Source: Solirubrobacteraceae bacterium
Lineage (GTDB): Bacteria; Actinomycetota; Thermoleophilia; Solirubrobacterales; Solirubrobacteraceae
DNA: 64,000 bases
Assembly: GCA_031177685.1 (NCBI GenBank)
Contig: JAPSGI010000005.1
Span: 1 to 64,000, forward strand
Direction: 5' to 3'
Below are positions 31,474 to 39,723 of this stretch, one piece after another; the stretch's first letter is position 1, and each line of letters begins with the position of its first letter. The translations under genes and the position numbers were made by a program. Below the pieces are notes generated by a model that was not told the origin of the DNA, searched no databases, and worked only from the letters and a program-made list of their open reading frames with translations.

Positions 31474-31782
31474 TCAACGGGGGGCCCCGGCTCCCGTCGC
31501 CGTGCAGCGCAGCGCCCGCACGAGGGGGCGCTGCAGGGCCGCGTTCAGGCGCTCCACCAGCTCCGGTCCCATGAGGTCCAGCTCCTGCGCCCAGACCGCG
31601 GAACGGCAGGCCAGCGTGACCACGCCGCCGCGCTCGGCGACCGGCTCGGCCTCGCGCGCGATCGTCTCGCCGGCCGCCTCGGGCCAGGCCCGCTGCACGG
31701 CCGCGAGGGGCGTCGCGGGCGCGATCCGCTCGCGCAGGTCCGCCACCGCCAGGGCGATCGGCCGAGGGGCGATGCGCCTCAC
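31474..31782 (-). CDS. DUF721 (DciA-like) protein
   Basis: 102 aa from GTG at 31782, overlapping the recF stop (GTGA). The segment PLAAVQRAWPEAAGETIAREAEPVAERGGVVTLACRSAVWAQEL matches the DUF721 family; members found between recF and gyrB include DciA, the ancestral loader of the replicative helicase DnaB. The core W-P-E-A-A-G and S-x-x-W-A-Q-E-L motifs are intact. Shorter than many actinobacterial homologues, which carry an N-terminal extension. Its position in the origin operon fits a replication-start role. Confidence 0.85.
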   Translation of the reverse strand: MRRIAPRPIALAVADLRERIAPATPLAAVQRAWPEAAGETIAREAEPVAERGGVVTLACRSAVWAQELDLMGPELVERLNAALQRPLVRALRCTATGAGAPR

Positions 31783-32924
31783 GCCGCGGCGCCTTGCTCG
31801 CCGGCGACGCCGGCCAGGGAGGGCGGCTCCTGCTCGACGCCGCCGGCGCGGACGCGCGCCACCGTGACCGCCTGGCTGGCGCGGGCGCCGGGCACGTGGT
31901 CCAGGTCCGTCGTCGTGATGACCGACTGGGCGCCCGGCTCGGCCAGCAGGCGCGCCACCAGGCGCTCGCGCCGTTCACGGTCCAGCTCGCTCATCACGTC
32001 GTCGAGCAGCATCAGCGGCGGCGCGCCGCGGACGGCCGCGATCGCGTCGCGCTCGGCCAGCAGCAGCGCGAGCAGCGCGAGCCGCTGCTGGCCCTGCGAT
32101 CCGTAGGAGCGCAGCAGACGCCCCTCGCGCGTGAACGCGAGGTCGTCGCGGTGCGGGCCGTGCGTGGTGAAGCCGCGCTCGAGGTCGGCGTCCAGGCGCT
32201 CCGCGAGCTCCGCCGCGAGGTCCTCGGTGGTCTCGGCGCGCGGGCGCGGGCGGTAGGCGACCCCCGCGTCGCCGTCCAGGCCCAGGTCGCGCGCCAGCTC
32301 GGCGAACCTTGGCGCCAGCTCGGCGGTCGCGGCGGCGCGGTCGGCGGCCAGCACGATGCCGTGCTCGGCGAGCTGCAGGTCCCAGGCCCGCAGCGCGCCG
32401 CGGGGCGCCGCGCCGGCGCGTACGCGCCCCAGCAGGGCGTTGCGCTGGGCGAGCGCGCGCGCGTACGCGCGCCGCGTGGAGGCCCGGGCGGGCCACAGCG
32501 CCGCCACCACCTGGTCGAGATGGGCGCGACGCAGCGCGGGCGGGCCCTTGACCAGCTCGAGGCGATCGGGCAGGAACACGCCCGCCAGGGGGCGCGACTC
32601 GACCGCGGTCAGGCGCTCGGCGGTAACCCCGTCGACCCGGACGCGCTTGCCCTCGCCCGGCTCGATCCCGACCCCGATCGCGTGCGGCCCGTCCCGTCCC
32701 TGCGCGTGCAGCTCCACCCGCGCCACGCCCGCGCCGAAGCGCACGAGCTCGCGGTCGTTGGCCGTGCGGCAGGACCGCGCGGTGCAGCCGACGTACAGCG
32801 CCTCGAGGAGGTTCGTCTTGCCGGCGCCGTTGGGCCCCGCGACGACCGTGATGGCCTCGCCGAGGCGCAGCTCGGCCGCCGCGTAGGAGCGGAAGTCACG
32901 CAGGACGACGCGCGCGACCCTCAC
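31779..32924 (-). CDS. recF: DNA replication/repair protein RecF
   Basis: 381 aa from GTG at 32924. Walker [15 protein letters not shown], the signature YGSQGQQRLALLALLLAE, and Walker B PLMLLDDVMSELD show the SMC-like ABC ATPase RecF, which loads RecA at gaps via RecOR. The N-terminal VLRDFRSYAAAEL is typical. It lies 10 bp downstream of dnaN and overlaps DUF721 by 4 nt. The C-terminal VTVARVRAGG matches the usual end. Confidence 0.95.
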   Translation of the reverse strand: MRVARVVLRDFRSYAAAELRLGEAITVVAGPNGAGKTNLLEALYVGCTARSCRTANDRELVRFGAGVARVELHAQGRDGPHAIGVGIEPGEGKRVRVDGVTAERLTAVESRPLAGVFLPDRLELVKGPPALRRAHLDQVVAALWPARASTRRAYARALAQRNALLGRVRAGAAPRGALRAWDLQLAEHGIVLAADRAAATAELAPRFAELARDLGLDGDAGVAYRPRPRAETTEDLAAELAERLDADLERGFTTHGPHRDDLAFTREGRLLRSYGSQGQQRLALLALLLAERDAIAAVRGAPPLMLLDDVMSELDRERRERLVARLLAEPGAQSVITTTDLDHVPGARASQAVTVARVRAGGVEQEPPSLAGVAGEQGAAA

Positions 32925-32933
32925 GCGCCCCGG

Positions 32934-34040
32934 TCAGACGTTCAGCCTGATCGGCATGATCAGGTAGAGGAAGCCACTGCCGTCCGCGCCCTCGATCAGG
33001 CCGGGCCGCAGCGGGTTGATGAGCTTGAGGACCACGTCGCCGCCCCCCAGGCTCTCCAGGCCGTCGCGCAGGAAGTCCGGGTTGAAGCCGATCTCCAGGG
33101 GCTCGCCGCTGTAGGGGACCGGGACGGTCTCGCGGGCCTCGCCGACGTCCGGCGTCTGCGCGGAGACGGTGACCTCCCCCTCAACGAAGGCCAGCCGCAG
33201 CGGCGCGTTCTTCTGCGCGAGCAGGCTGATGCGGCGCACGACCTCCGTGAACTCGTCGCCCGCCAGCTTGAGCTCGTGGTCGAAGGACTCCGGCACGAGC
33301 TGGCGGTAGTTGGGGAACTGCCCGTCGATGAGCCGCGACGAGAGGACCGCGCCGCCCACCTGGAAGACGATCTGGTTGGCCCCGACCCCGACGGTGAGCC
33401 GGTCCTCGCCGCCCTGCGCGAGCCGCGCCAGCTCCTGCAGCGCGCGCGCCGGCACGTTGGCCTCGAACGATCCCTCCAGCGCCTCCTCCAGCTCGGTGCG
33501 CTTGACGCTGAGCCGGTAGGAATCCGTCGCGACCATCTGCAGCTCGCGCCCCGAGGCCGAGACGAGGATCCCCGTCAAGACGGGCCGGGTCTCGTCGCGC
33601 GAGGCGGCGCGGGCCACCGTCTGGACCGTGTCGACGAACGCGCGGGCCGGCACGGACACCGTCGAGTCGCCGGGTGCCTCGGGCAGCGGCGGGAAGTCCT
33701 CGGCGCGCAGCGTGCGGATGTGGAACACGGCGCCGCCGGAGGTGATCTCGACGTCCTGCTCGGCGGCACGCAGCTCGAGCGTCACCGCGTCGGACGGAAG
33801 CGAGCGCACCACGTCGAGGAGCAGGCGGGCCGGCAGGACCACGTCGCCGTCGCGCTCCGGCGTCGCCTCGAGTGGGACGCGCAGGCCGACCTCGAGGTCG
33901 GTGGCGCGCAGCTCCACGGTACCGGCGGCCGCATGGAGCTGGACACCGGAGAGCGCGAGAACGGCGGTGTGGGTTGAGGCGACCCGGGTGACGGCCTGGA
34001 GCTGAGCGGAGAGCGCCTCGCGCGTCGTCGACAGCTTCAT
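32934..34040 (-). CDS. dnaN: DNA polymerase III beta subunit (sliding clamp)
   Basis: 368 aa from ATG at 34040 (MKLSTTREALSAQLQAV); upstream in-frame codons extend into the intergenic region and lack clamp similarity. Three clamp domains are readable; diagnostic are VLLDVVRSLP, DETRPVLTGILVSASGRELQMVATDSYRL and the C-terminal FLYLIMPIRLNV ending for the hydrophobic pocket. It tethers Pol III and other partners. No strong ribosome binding site precedes the ATG. Confidence 0.96.
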   Translation of the reverse strand: MKLSTTREALSAQLQAVTRVASTHTAVLALSGVQLHAAAGTVELRATDLEVGLRVPLEATPERDGDVVLPARLLLDVVRSLPSDAVTLELRAAEQDVEITSGGAVFHIRTLRAEDFPPLPEAPGDSTVSVPARAFVDTVQTVARAASRDETRPVLTGILVSASGRELQMVATDSYRLSVKRTELEEALEGSFEANVPARALQELARLAQGGEDRLTVGVGANQIVFQVGGAVLSSRLIDGQFPNYRQLVPESFDHELKLAGDEFTEVVRRISLLAQKNAPLRLAFVEGEVTVSAQTPDVGEARETVPVPYSGEPLEIGFNPDFLRDGLESLGGGDVVLKLINPLRPGLIEGADGSGFLYLIMPIRLNV

Positions 34041-34153
34041 GACAGAGGGCAAGGAAGAGGAATGGTTGTCATAGGAGTGTTCGAAGGGTTGAAGATCGGC
34101 GGAAACGGCGGTGGACACGGGCATCGGGCTGTTGAGTCGCGGTGGACAGTGTG
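34041..34153. other. dnaN-dnaA intergenic region, candidate oriC with two DnaA-box-like repeats
   Basis: Only 113 bp separate dnaA and dnaN. Two identical 10-mers gcggtggaca at 34108-34117 and 34139-34148, 31 bp apart (about three helical turns), read TGTCCACCGC on the minus strand and match 7 of 9 positions of the TTGTCCACA DnaA box. AT content is slightly higher around 34060-34100. This would be a very short oriC; other elements may lie in the dnaA-rpmH gap (35621-35740), where I see no clear boxes. Confidence 0.4.
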
Positions 34154-35620
34154 TCAGTCGAGCCGGTCGCGACGAGGCCCGTGGAGGCGCTCGGAGAGGG
34201 ACTTCGCGAGGTCGTAGGCGTCCGGGTCGGAGGAGAGGCGGTCGCGGGTCTTGCGCACGGCGTACAGAACGGTGGCGTGATCGCGCCCGCCGAACTCGCG
34301 GCCGATGGCGGGGAGCGTGGCGTCGGTGAGCTCGCGGGCGAGGTACATGGCGAGCTGACGCGGCCAGGAGACCCGGGCCGCGCGGCTGGGGGAGGTCAGA
34401 TCGTCGAGCCGCAGGCCGAAGGCCTCGCGGACGGCCTCCTGGATCTCGCGGACGGTGGCGCGGCGGCGGTCGCGCTCGGCGGGGTAGAGCTTGTCGAGGA
34501 CGTGGGCCACGAGGGCCGGCGTGACCGGCTCGCCGGGATGGCGCAGCGAATGGAAGGCGGCGACGCGGACGAGGGCGCCCTCCAGCGCGCGGACGTTGTC
34601 GGTGACGCGCTCGGCGATGACCTCCAGCGCGCGCGGATCGAGGTCGCCGAGGCGGTCGTGCGCGGCGCGCTTGCGCAGGATCGTCAGGCGCGTCTGCAGG
34701 TCCGGCGCGACGATGTCGGCCACCAGGCCCGACTCGAAGCGCTCGCGCAGGCGCTCCTCGAGGGCGGCCATGTCGCGCGGGAGGCGGTCGGAGGTGAGGA
34801 CGAGCTGCCCGCCGGTCTCGTGCAGCGCGTTGAAGGTGTGGAAGAACTCCTCTTCGGTGCGAGCCTTGTCCTCGAGGAACTGGATGTCGTCGATGAGCAG
34901 GACGTCGACGCCGCGGTAGGCGGCCTTGAAGCGCGCGACGTCGCCGCCGCGCAGGGCGCTGACGAAGGCGGTCGTGAAGGACTCGACGGTGGTGTAGCGG
35001 ACGGTCAGCCCGGCGCCGTGGGCGCGCACGTAGTGGCCGATCGAGTGCAGCAGGTGCGTCTTGCCGACGCCGGGCGGCCCGTAGAGGAAGAGCGGGTTGT
35101 AGGCCTGCCCGGGCTGCTCGGCCACGGCGAGGGCGGCGGCGTGGGCGAGGCGGTTGCCCTCGCCGATCACGAACTGCTCGAAGGTGTAGTTCGGGTTGAG
35201 GTCGCCGCCGCGCCGGTCATGGGGCCGCGGCTCGTGGGGGTCGGACCGGCGGGCGTGCGCCGGGGGCGCGCCGGCGGCCGTGGCCGGGACGACGTCGACG
35301 CAGGCCTGCGGTCCCAGCTCGGCCGCCGCGGACGTCTGCAGCACGCGCGCGAAGCGGTCGGCCAGCCAGCCGACGTGGGAGTCCGGCGCCGCCAGGGTGA
35401 GGGTGGAGCCCTGCAGCGAGACCGGACGCAGCGGCTCGAACCAGATCTGGTGGACCGCGTGGGGAACCGCGCCGCGCAGGTGCTCCCGGATGGCGAGCCA
35501 GTGACGGTCGAGTTCGGTGGCGGGCAAGGTCGTTTCTGGACGCACGCGGCCACGACCCGGGTCGGGCGGTGCCGCGAGACTCTCGAAATTGGGGGCCGGA
35601 GGCCCCGGAGAGGCGAACAT
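34154..35620 (-). CDS. dnaA: Chromosomal replication initiator protein DnaA
   Basis: 488 aa from ATG at 35620 ([12 protein letters not shown]); there is no strong ribosome binding site, and a start further in, before [14 protein letters not shown], cannot be excluded. Domain I is about 40-120; the AAA+ domain begins [15 protein letters not shown] with Walker [15 protein letters not shown], Walker [16 protein letters not shown]; the DNA-binding domain IV ends with the signature [18 protein letters not shown]. Domain II is short. Divergent from rpmH, 120 bp away. Confidence 0.96.
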   Translation of the reverse strand: MFASPGPPAPNFESLAAPPDPGRGRVRPETTLPATELDRHWLAIREHLRGAVPHAVHQIWFEPLRPVSLQGSTLTLAAPDSHVGWLADRFARVLQTSAAAELGPQACVDVVPATAAGAPPAHARRSDPHEPRPHDRRGGDLNPNYTFEQFVIGEGNRLAHAAALAVAEQPGQAYNPLFLYGPPGVGKTHLLHSIGHYVRAHGAGLTVRYTTVESFTTAFVSALRGGDVARFKAAYRGVDVLLIDDIQFLEDKARTEEEFFHTFNALHETGGQLVLTSDRLPRDMAALEERLRERFESGLVADIVAPDLQTRLTILRKRAAHDRLGDLDPRALEVIAERVTDNVRALEGALVRVAAFHSLRHPGEPVTPALVAHVLDKLYPAERDRRRATVREIQEAVREAFGLRLDDLTSPSRAARVSWPRQLAMYLARELTDATLPAIGREFGGRDHATVLYAVRKTRDRLSSDPDAYDLAKSLSERLHGPRRDRLD

Positions 35621-35740
35621 AGCACCGGCCGTGACGGCTGGGTGCGGGTGCGCGCGCCGTGCTCGCAAATCGCGCACGTTTCGTTTTCAACACTTCCGTG
35701 GAGGGGTGTGGGAAACGGGGCGCGTGTAGTCTTGGACGCC

Positions 35741-35875
35741 GTGAAGCGCACGTACCAGCCGAAGAGGCGCAAGCGAGCCCGCACCCACGGGTTCCGTGCG
35801 CGCATGCGCGCACGCAGCGGCCGGGCGGTGCTCAGGCGCCGCCGCGCCAAGGGCCGCAAGCGGCTCTCGGTCTAG
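35741..35875 (+). CDS. rpmH: 50S ribosomal protein L34
   Basis: 44 aa from GTG at 35741: begins [18 protein letters not shown] and ends [13 protein letters not shown], matching L34 along its whole length. It sits in the 23S rRNA-binding part of the large subunit. First gene of the plus-strand arm of the origin region, with the rnpA ATG 2 bp after its stop. The 120-bp upstream gap must contain its promoter and that of dnaA. Confidence 0.97.
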   Translation: MKRTYQPKRRKRARTHGFRARMRARSGRAVLRRRRAKGRKRLSV

Positions 35876-35877
35876 CC

Positions 35878-36219
35878 ATGGCGGGGCGCCTGTCGCGCAG
35901 CGCCGACTTCGAGCGGGTCTTTCGCAAGGGACGGTCGCAGGGCAACCGGCATCTCGTCGTGTACGCGTTTCCACGTGGCGCCCCCGCTGATGAACCAAGA
36001 CTTGGTGTATCGGTGTCGAGGAAGGTCGGGGGCGCCGTCCAGCGCAACAAGGTCAAGCGGCTGCTGCGCGAGGCGTTCCGCGCGCGCGCCGAGCACCTGC
36101 CGGCCGGACACGACTTCGTGATCGTCGCGCGCCCGGAGGCGCGCGAGCTGGCGGAGCGCGAGGGCCTCGCCGGCGTGGAGCGCGCGCTGGACGAGCTGCT
36201 CGAGGGAGTCGGCCCGTGA
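35878..36219 (+). CDS. rnpA: Ribonuclease P protein component
   Basis: 113 aa from ATG at 35878. The family signature is VSVSRKVGGAVQRNKVKRLLREAFR, with the RNxxKRxxRE motif that contacts RNase P RNA. The N-terminal LSRSADFERVFRKGR is also typical. It aids 5' maturation of tRNA precursors. Coupled by 4-nt overlap (GTGA) to yidD. Confidence 0.95.
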   Translation: MAGRLSRSADFERVFRKGRSQGNRHLVVYAFPRGAPADEPRLGVSVSRKVGGAVQRNKVKRLLREAFRARAEHLPAGHDFVIVARPEARELAEREGLAGVERALDELLEGVGP

Positions 36220-36479
36220 GGTGGTTGCGGCGCCTGGCGGTCGCGCCGATCCAGGTGTACCGCCGCGCCATCTCGCCGGCGCTGCCGGCACGCTGCAAGT
36301 ACGAGCCGAGCTGCTCGCGCTACGCCGTACAGGCGATCGAGCGGTACGGCATACTGCGCGGCCTGGTCCTGGCGGCGTGGCGCCTGCTGCGGTGCAACCC
36401 GTGGAGCCACGGGGGATACGACCCGGTCGAGGACCAGCGGCTCTTCGCGCCCCGCGGGAGCGCCACCCCGACCTCCTAG
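36216..36479 (+). CDS. yidD: YidD membrane protein insertion efficiency factor
   Basis: 87 aa from GTG at 36216. Contains the YidD core IQVYRRAISPALPARCKYEPSCSRYAVQAIERYG and CNPWSHGGYDPV with the conserved cysteines. It is a small peripheral membrane protein that assists YidC insertion. Placed between rnpA and yidC as usual. Confidence 0.95.
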   Translation: MRWLRRLAVAPIQVYRRAISPALPARCKYEPSCSRYAVQAIERYGILRGLVLAAWRLLRCNPWSHGGYDPVEDQRLFAPRGSATPTS

Positions 36480-36482
36480 CCC

Positions 36483-37337
36483 ATGTTCGTGGTCTTCGCC
36501 AACGTCCTGCAGCCGCTGATCGACCTCACCGAGGCGATCATGGTCTGGCTGCACGAGAACGTGACCGGCGGGTCGTGGGGGTTGGCGATCATCGGGCTCA
36601 CCGTCGTCGTGCGCATCGCCCTGCTGCCGCTGACGCTGCGTCAGTTCAAGTCCATGCAGGGACTGCAGCGCCTGCAACCCCAGATCAAGGAGCTGCAGGC
36701 CAAGTACAAGGACGACAAGCAGCGGTTGAATCAGGAGATGATGAAGTTCTACCAGGAGAACAAGGTGAATCCCCTGGGCTCCTGCCTGCCGCTGGTGGCG
36801 CAGATGCCGATCTTCATCGCGCTCTTCTACATGCTGCAGGACGACCTGCGCCGGGAGATCTGCAACCAGACGGCCAAGCCGTGTGGCGAGGTCGTCAAGA
36901 ACTCGGCGGAGTTCCTCTTCATCCCGGACCTGACCGACAAGGCCACGGGCGGCGTGCTGATCGCGCTGATCCTGCTCTACATCGGCTCGCAGATTTTCTC
37001 GAGCCTGCTGATGACCGTCAGCGCCGACAAGAACCAGCGGCGGATCATGCTCGCGCTCCCGCTGATCTTCGTCTTCTTCATCATCAACTTCCCGGCGGGG
37101 CTGATCGTCTACTGGATCACCACGAACCTGTGGACGATCGTCCAGCAGTACATCGTCAAGCGCACCGTCGGCCCGCTGAGACCGCCCGCCGAGGCGACGG
37201 CGGGGGCGCCGGCCGGCGCCGCCGCGGCGGTGTCCGCGCGCGGAGGCGGGGACGGGGCGAAGCCGGACAAGCCGAAGGCCAAGCCGCCTCCGCCCCCGCG
37301 ACGGCGCAAGAAGGCCCGCTCGGGCCGCCGCCGGTGA
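36483..37337 (+). CDS. yidC: Membrane protein insertase YidC
   Basis: 284 aa. A Gram-positive type YidC/Oxa1 without the large periplasmic domain. The first core segment carries the conserved Arg in TVVVRIALLPLTLRQF, followed by the cytoplasmic coiled hairpin SMQGLQRLQPQIKELQAKYKDDKQ and membrane segments at MPIFIALFYML, LIALILLYIGSQIFSSL and LPLIFVFFIINFPAGLIVYWITTNLW. The tail (residues ~235-284) is basic and proline-rich, suited to ribosome contact. It overlaps jag by 1 nt. Confidence 0.95.
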   Translation: MFVVFANVLQPLIDLTEAIMVWLHENVTGGSWGLAIIGLTVVVRIALLPLTLRQFKSMQGLQRLQPQIKELQAKYKDDKQRLNQEMMKFYQENKVNPLGSCLPLVAQMPIFIALFYMLQDDLRREICNQTAKPCGEVVKNSAEFLFIPDLTDKATGGVLIALILLYIGSQIFSSLLMTVSADKNQRRIMLALPLIFVFFIINFPAGLIVYWITTNLWTIVQQYIVKRTVGPLRPPAEATAGAPAGAAAAVSARGGGDGAKPDKPKAKPPPPPRRRKKARSGRRR

Positions 37338-37810
37338 TGGGCGAGGCGCACCCCGAAGAGCCCGCCGCGCGTCTGCGCGACCTGCTCGAGGAGGTCGTCG
37401 ACGCCCTGGACCTCGACGCGGACGTCGAGGTCACGGAGGACGACGAGCGGCTGGTCGGAGTCGTGGAGGGCGAGGACCTCGGCGTGCTCATCGGCCGCCA
37501 CGGGCAGACGATCGACGCGCTCGAGCACGTCGCGACGCGCGTCGCATGGCGGGGCTGGGACGGCGATCGCAAGCGCGTGGTCGTGGACGCCGCCGGCTAC
37601 CGCGCCCGTCGCGCGGAGGCACTGGAGCGCACGGCCGAGAAGGCGGCGGGCGAGGCCGTGCGCTTCGGGCGCCCGGTGGCACTCGACGCGATGGGCCCGT
37701 CGGAGCGCCGGATCGTGCACGAGTTCCTGCGCGACCGCCACGACGTCGAGACGTACAGCGAGGGCGACGAGCCCGACCGCCACCTCGTGGTGGCGCCCGT
37801 CTTGTCCTGA
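37337..37810 (+). CDS. jag: Jag/KhpB-type RNA-binding protein (KH plus R3H)
   Basis: 157 aa from ATG at 37337 (TGATG overlap with yidC). The KH domain has LGVLIGRHGQTIDALEHVATRVAW and the R3H domain ends PSERRIVHEFLRDRHDVETYSEGDEPDRHLVV with R-x-x-x-H. The N-terminal Jag_N domain of Firmicutes is missing. Homologues (KhpB/EloR) bind RNA and link to cell elongation control. Third in the yidD-yidC-jag run. Confidence 0.93.
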   Translation: MGEAHPEEPAARLRDLLEEVVDALDLDADVEVTEDDERLVGVVEGEDLGVLIGRHGQTIDALEHVATRVAWRGWDGDRKRVVVDAAGYRARRAEALERTAEKAAGEAVRFGRPVALDAMGPSERRIVHEFLRDRHDVETYSEGDEPDRHLVVAPVLS

Positions 37811-37811
37811 C

Positions 37812-37839
37812 GTTTCACGTTTTTCTTGGCGGTGAAACA
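37812..37839. promoter_or_regulatory. Split parS-like inverted half sites
   Basis: GTTTCACG (37812-37819) and GTGAAACA (37832-37839) are the two halves of the ParB site consensus TGTTTCACGTGAAACA, but separated by 12 bp containing a T-run. They lie in the 37-bp gap between jag and the LAGLIDADG-like gene, 1-2 kb from parAB. They could be a degenerate ParB site, a binding site for the next protein, or simply a 7-bp stem hairpin. Confidence 0.4.
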
Positions 37840-37847
37840 ATGGCATC

Positions 37848-38207
37848 GTGCCCGGTGCGCCTCAACTCGACGACTTCGAGCGCGGCCTGCTCACCGGAAT
37901 TCTCATCGGGGAGGGCTCGTTCGGAGGTGACGGGAAGCAGCCGCAGGTCACGTTGCGCATGCACGTGCGCCACGAGGCGATCTTCCACTGGCTGCAGGAG
38001 CGGTTCCCGCGCTCGCGCCTGTACGGGCCCTACCACCACGGCGGCCGCCACTACTACCAGTGGATGGCGCGTGGCCCCGCCCTGGTGGAGGACCTGATGC
38101 CGCTGCTCGACGAGACGATCACCCCCGAGCGCGACGCGCACGCGCACGAGCGCTACGCCGCCATGTGCGAGCGCTACGCCGACGTGATCGCCCGCCAGCG
38201 GCGATGA
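37848..38207 (+). CDS. Freestanding LAGLIDADG-like protein in the origin operon
   Basis: 119 aa from GTG at 37848. The N-terminal FERGLLTGILIGEGSFGGDGKQP resembles a LAGLIDADG motif (L15-T-G-I-L-I-G-E-G23), with Glu22 at the place of the catalytic acid, followed by QVTLRMHVRHEAIFHWLQERFP, SRLYGPYHHGGRHYYQWMARG and a C-terminal helix. One motif means it should act as a homodimer, as I-CreI does. It is not inside an intron or intein; its stop overlaps the rsmG ATG (ATGA), as for a settled operon member. Function is unknown: a domesticated homing endonuclease used as DNA-binding protein is the simplest reading. Confidence 0.75.
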   Translation: MPGAPQLDDFERGLLTGILIGEGSFGGDGKQPQVTLRMHVRHEAIFHWLQERFPRSRLYGPYHHGGRHYYQWMARGPALVEDLMPLLDETITPERDAHAHERYAAMCERYADVIARQRR

Positions 38208-38902
38208 ACGCTCGCCTGGCGAAGATCTGCGCGCGCTGGGGCCTGGACGAGCGCGCCGCGCGCTCCCTGACAGCCCTGCTCGAGGCGGCGGCGGACGATC
38301 CGCACGCCCCCACGGCGGTGCGCGACCCCGCGCAGGCGCTGGACGCCCACGTCGCGGACTCGCTCGTGGCGCTGGAGCTCCCGTACGTGGGCGCCGCCCG
38401 CGCGATCGCGGACCTGGGCGCCGGCGCCGGCTTTCCGGGCCTGGCGCTCGCGGCCGCGCTGCCGCAGGCGCGCGTGTGGGCCGTGGAGAGCGCCGCCCGC
38501 AAGTGCGACTTTCTGCGCCGGGCGGCTGCGGCTGCCGGGCTCGGCAACGTCGAGGTGGTCCACGCCCGCGCGGAAGAGTGGCGCGACGGCCCGGGGCGCT
38601 GCGACCTCGTGACCGCGCGCGCCCTCGCCGCGCTCCCGGTCGTGGCGGAGTACGCGGCGCCGCTCCTGCAGCCGGAGGGGATGCTCGTCGCCTGGAAGGG
38701 CCGGCGCGACCCCGCCGAGGAGGCCGACGGCGCCGCAGCCGCGCGCGAGCTGGGGCTCGAGGTTGAGGACGTGCTGCGCGTGGAGCCGTTCGCCGGGGCC
38801 CGCGACCGCCATCTCCACGTGCTGCGCAAGACGGCCCCGACGCCCGACCGGTTCCCGCGACGCGCGGGAATGGCGGCGAAGCGGCCGCTCTCCGCGTCCT
38901 GA
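38204..38902 (+). CDS. rsmG: 16S rRNA (guanine527-N7) methyltransferase RsmG
   Basis: 232 aa from ATG at 38204. The SAM site is AIADLGAGAGFPGLALAAALP, then VWAVESAARKCDFLRRAAAAAGL and DLVTARALAALPVVAEYAAPLL, all typical of RsmG/GidB. It methylates G527 of 16S rRNA; loss in other bacteria gives low-level streptomycin resistance. The C-terminal tail (MAAKRPLSAS) follows the usual PGxPAKxPL-type ending (RRAGMAAKRPL). It lies between the LAGLIDADG-like gene and parA. Confidence 0.95.
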   Translation: MNARLAKICARWGLDERAARSLTALLEAAADDPHAPTAVRDPAQALDAHVADSLVALELPYVGAARAIADLGAGAGFPGLALAAALPQARVWAVESAARKCDFLRRAAAAAGLGNVEVVHARAEEWRDGPGRCDLVTARALAALPVVAEYAAPLLQPEGMLVAWKGRRDPAEEADGAAAARELGLEVEDVLRVEPFAGARDRHLHVLRKTAPTPDRFPRRAGMAAKRPLSAS

Positions 38903-38964
38903 ACGGTCGCTCTTTGCGCGGAAACGCGCGCGCCGCGACCGGACGCGCCGCTAGCTTGCAGGCC

Positions 38965-39723
38965 GTGGGCACGATCTACGCGGTCGCCAACCAGAAGGGC
39001 GGGGTCGGGAAGACGACCACCGCGGTCAACGCCGCGGCCTGCGTCGCCGAGGCGGGCTACTCGACGCTCCTCGCGGACGTCGACCCGCAGTGCAACGCGA
39101 CGACGGGGCTCGGGCTAGCCAAGGACCTCGATCCGAACATGTACGACGTGGTGGTGGGCGACGCCTCGCTGGAGGACGCGATCCACGGGAGCGGGCTCGA
39201 CGGCCTGGACGTCGTGCCCTCGAGCCCCGACCTGGCCGGCGCCAACGTCGAGCTGCCGCGCGTGGCGGGCTCCGAGACCCGCCTGCGCGACGCGCTGTCA
39301 CCCGCGCGCGGCCGCTACGCCTTCACGTTCCTGGACTGCCCGCCGTCGCTGGGCCCGCTGACGGTCGGGGCGCTGGTCGCCGCGGACCGCGTGCTCGTCC
39401 CCGTGCAGACGGAGTACTACGCGCTGGAGGGACTGGCGGGCCTGCTGGACACCGTGCAGATGATCCAGCGCGAGCTCAATCCCAAGCTGACGGTGGCCGG
39501 CATGGTCCTGACCATGCACGACGGCCGTACCCGCCTCGCGCAGGACGTTGAGCGCGAGGTGCGCCAGCACTTCCCCAACCTGGTCTTCGACACGGTGATC
39601 CCGCGCAACGTGCGGATCTCCGAGGCGCCCAGCTTCGGTCGCCCGGTCATCCACCACGACCCGCACTGCGCCGGCGCGAGCGCCTACTTCGAGCTGGCCA
39701 AGGAGGTGGCGGCGCGTGGCTGA
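38965..39723 (+). CDS. parA: Chromosome partitioning ATPase ParA (Soj)
   Basis: 252 aa from GTG at 38965. Deviant Walker A ANQKGGVGKTTTAVN, the conserved DVDPQCNATTGLG switch and FTFLDCPPSLGPLT show a chromosomal ParA. The N-terminal HTH of plasmid type Ia ParA is absent. It forms a nucleoid-bound ATP gradient that moves ParB-parS complexes. A TAGCTT element ends 7 nt upstream of the GTG, implying a near-leaderless transcript. Overlaps parB by 8 nt. Confidence 0.95.
   Translation: MGTIYAVANQKGGVGKTTTAVNAAACVAEAGYSTLLADVDPQCNATTGLGLAKDLDPNMYDVVVGDASLEDAIHGSGLDGLDVVPSSPDLAGANVELPRVAGSETRLRDALSPARGRYAFTFLDCPPSLGPLTVGALVAADRVLVPVQTEYYALEGLAGLLDTVQMIQRELNPKLTVAGMVLTMHDGRTRLAQDVEREVRQHFPNLVFDTVIPRNVRISEAPSFGRPVIHHDPHCAGASAYFELAKEVAARG

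Noticed and set aside
35955-35985. GTTTCCACGTGG in rnpA as a parS site
   Set aside because: It matches only part of the ParB consensus, has an extra base and lies within conserved coding sequence.
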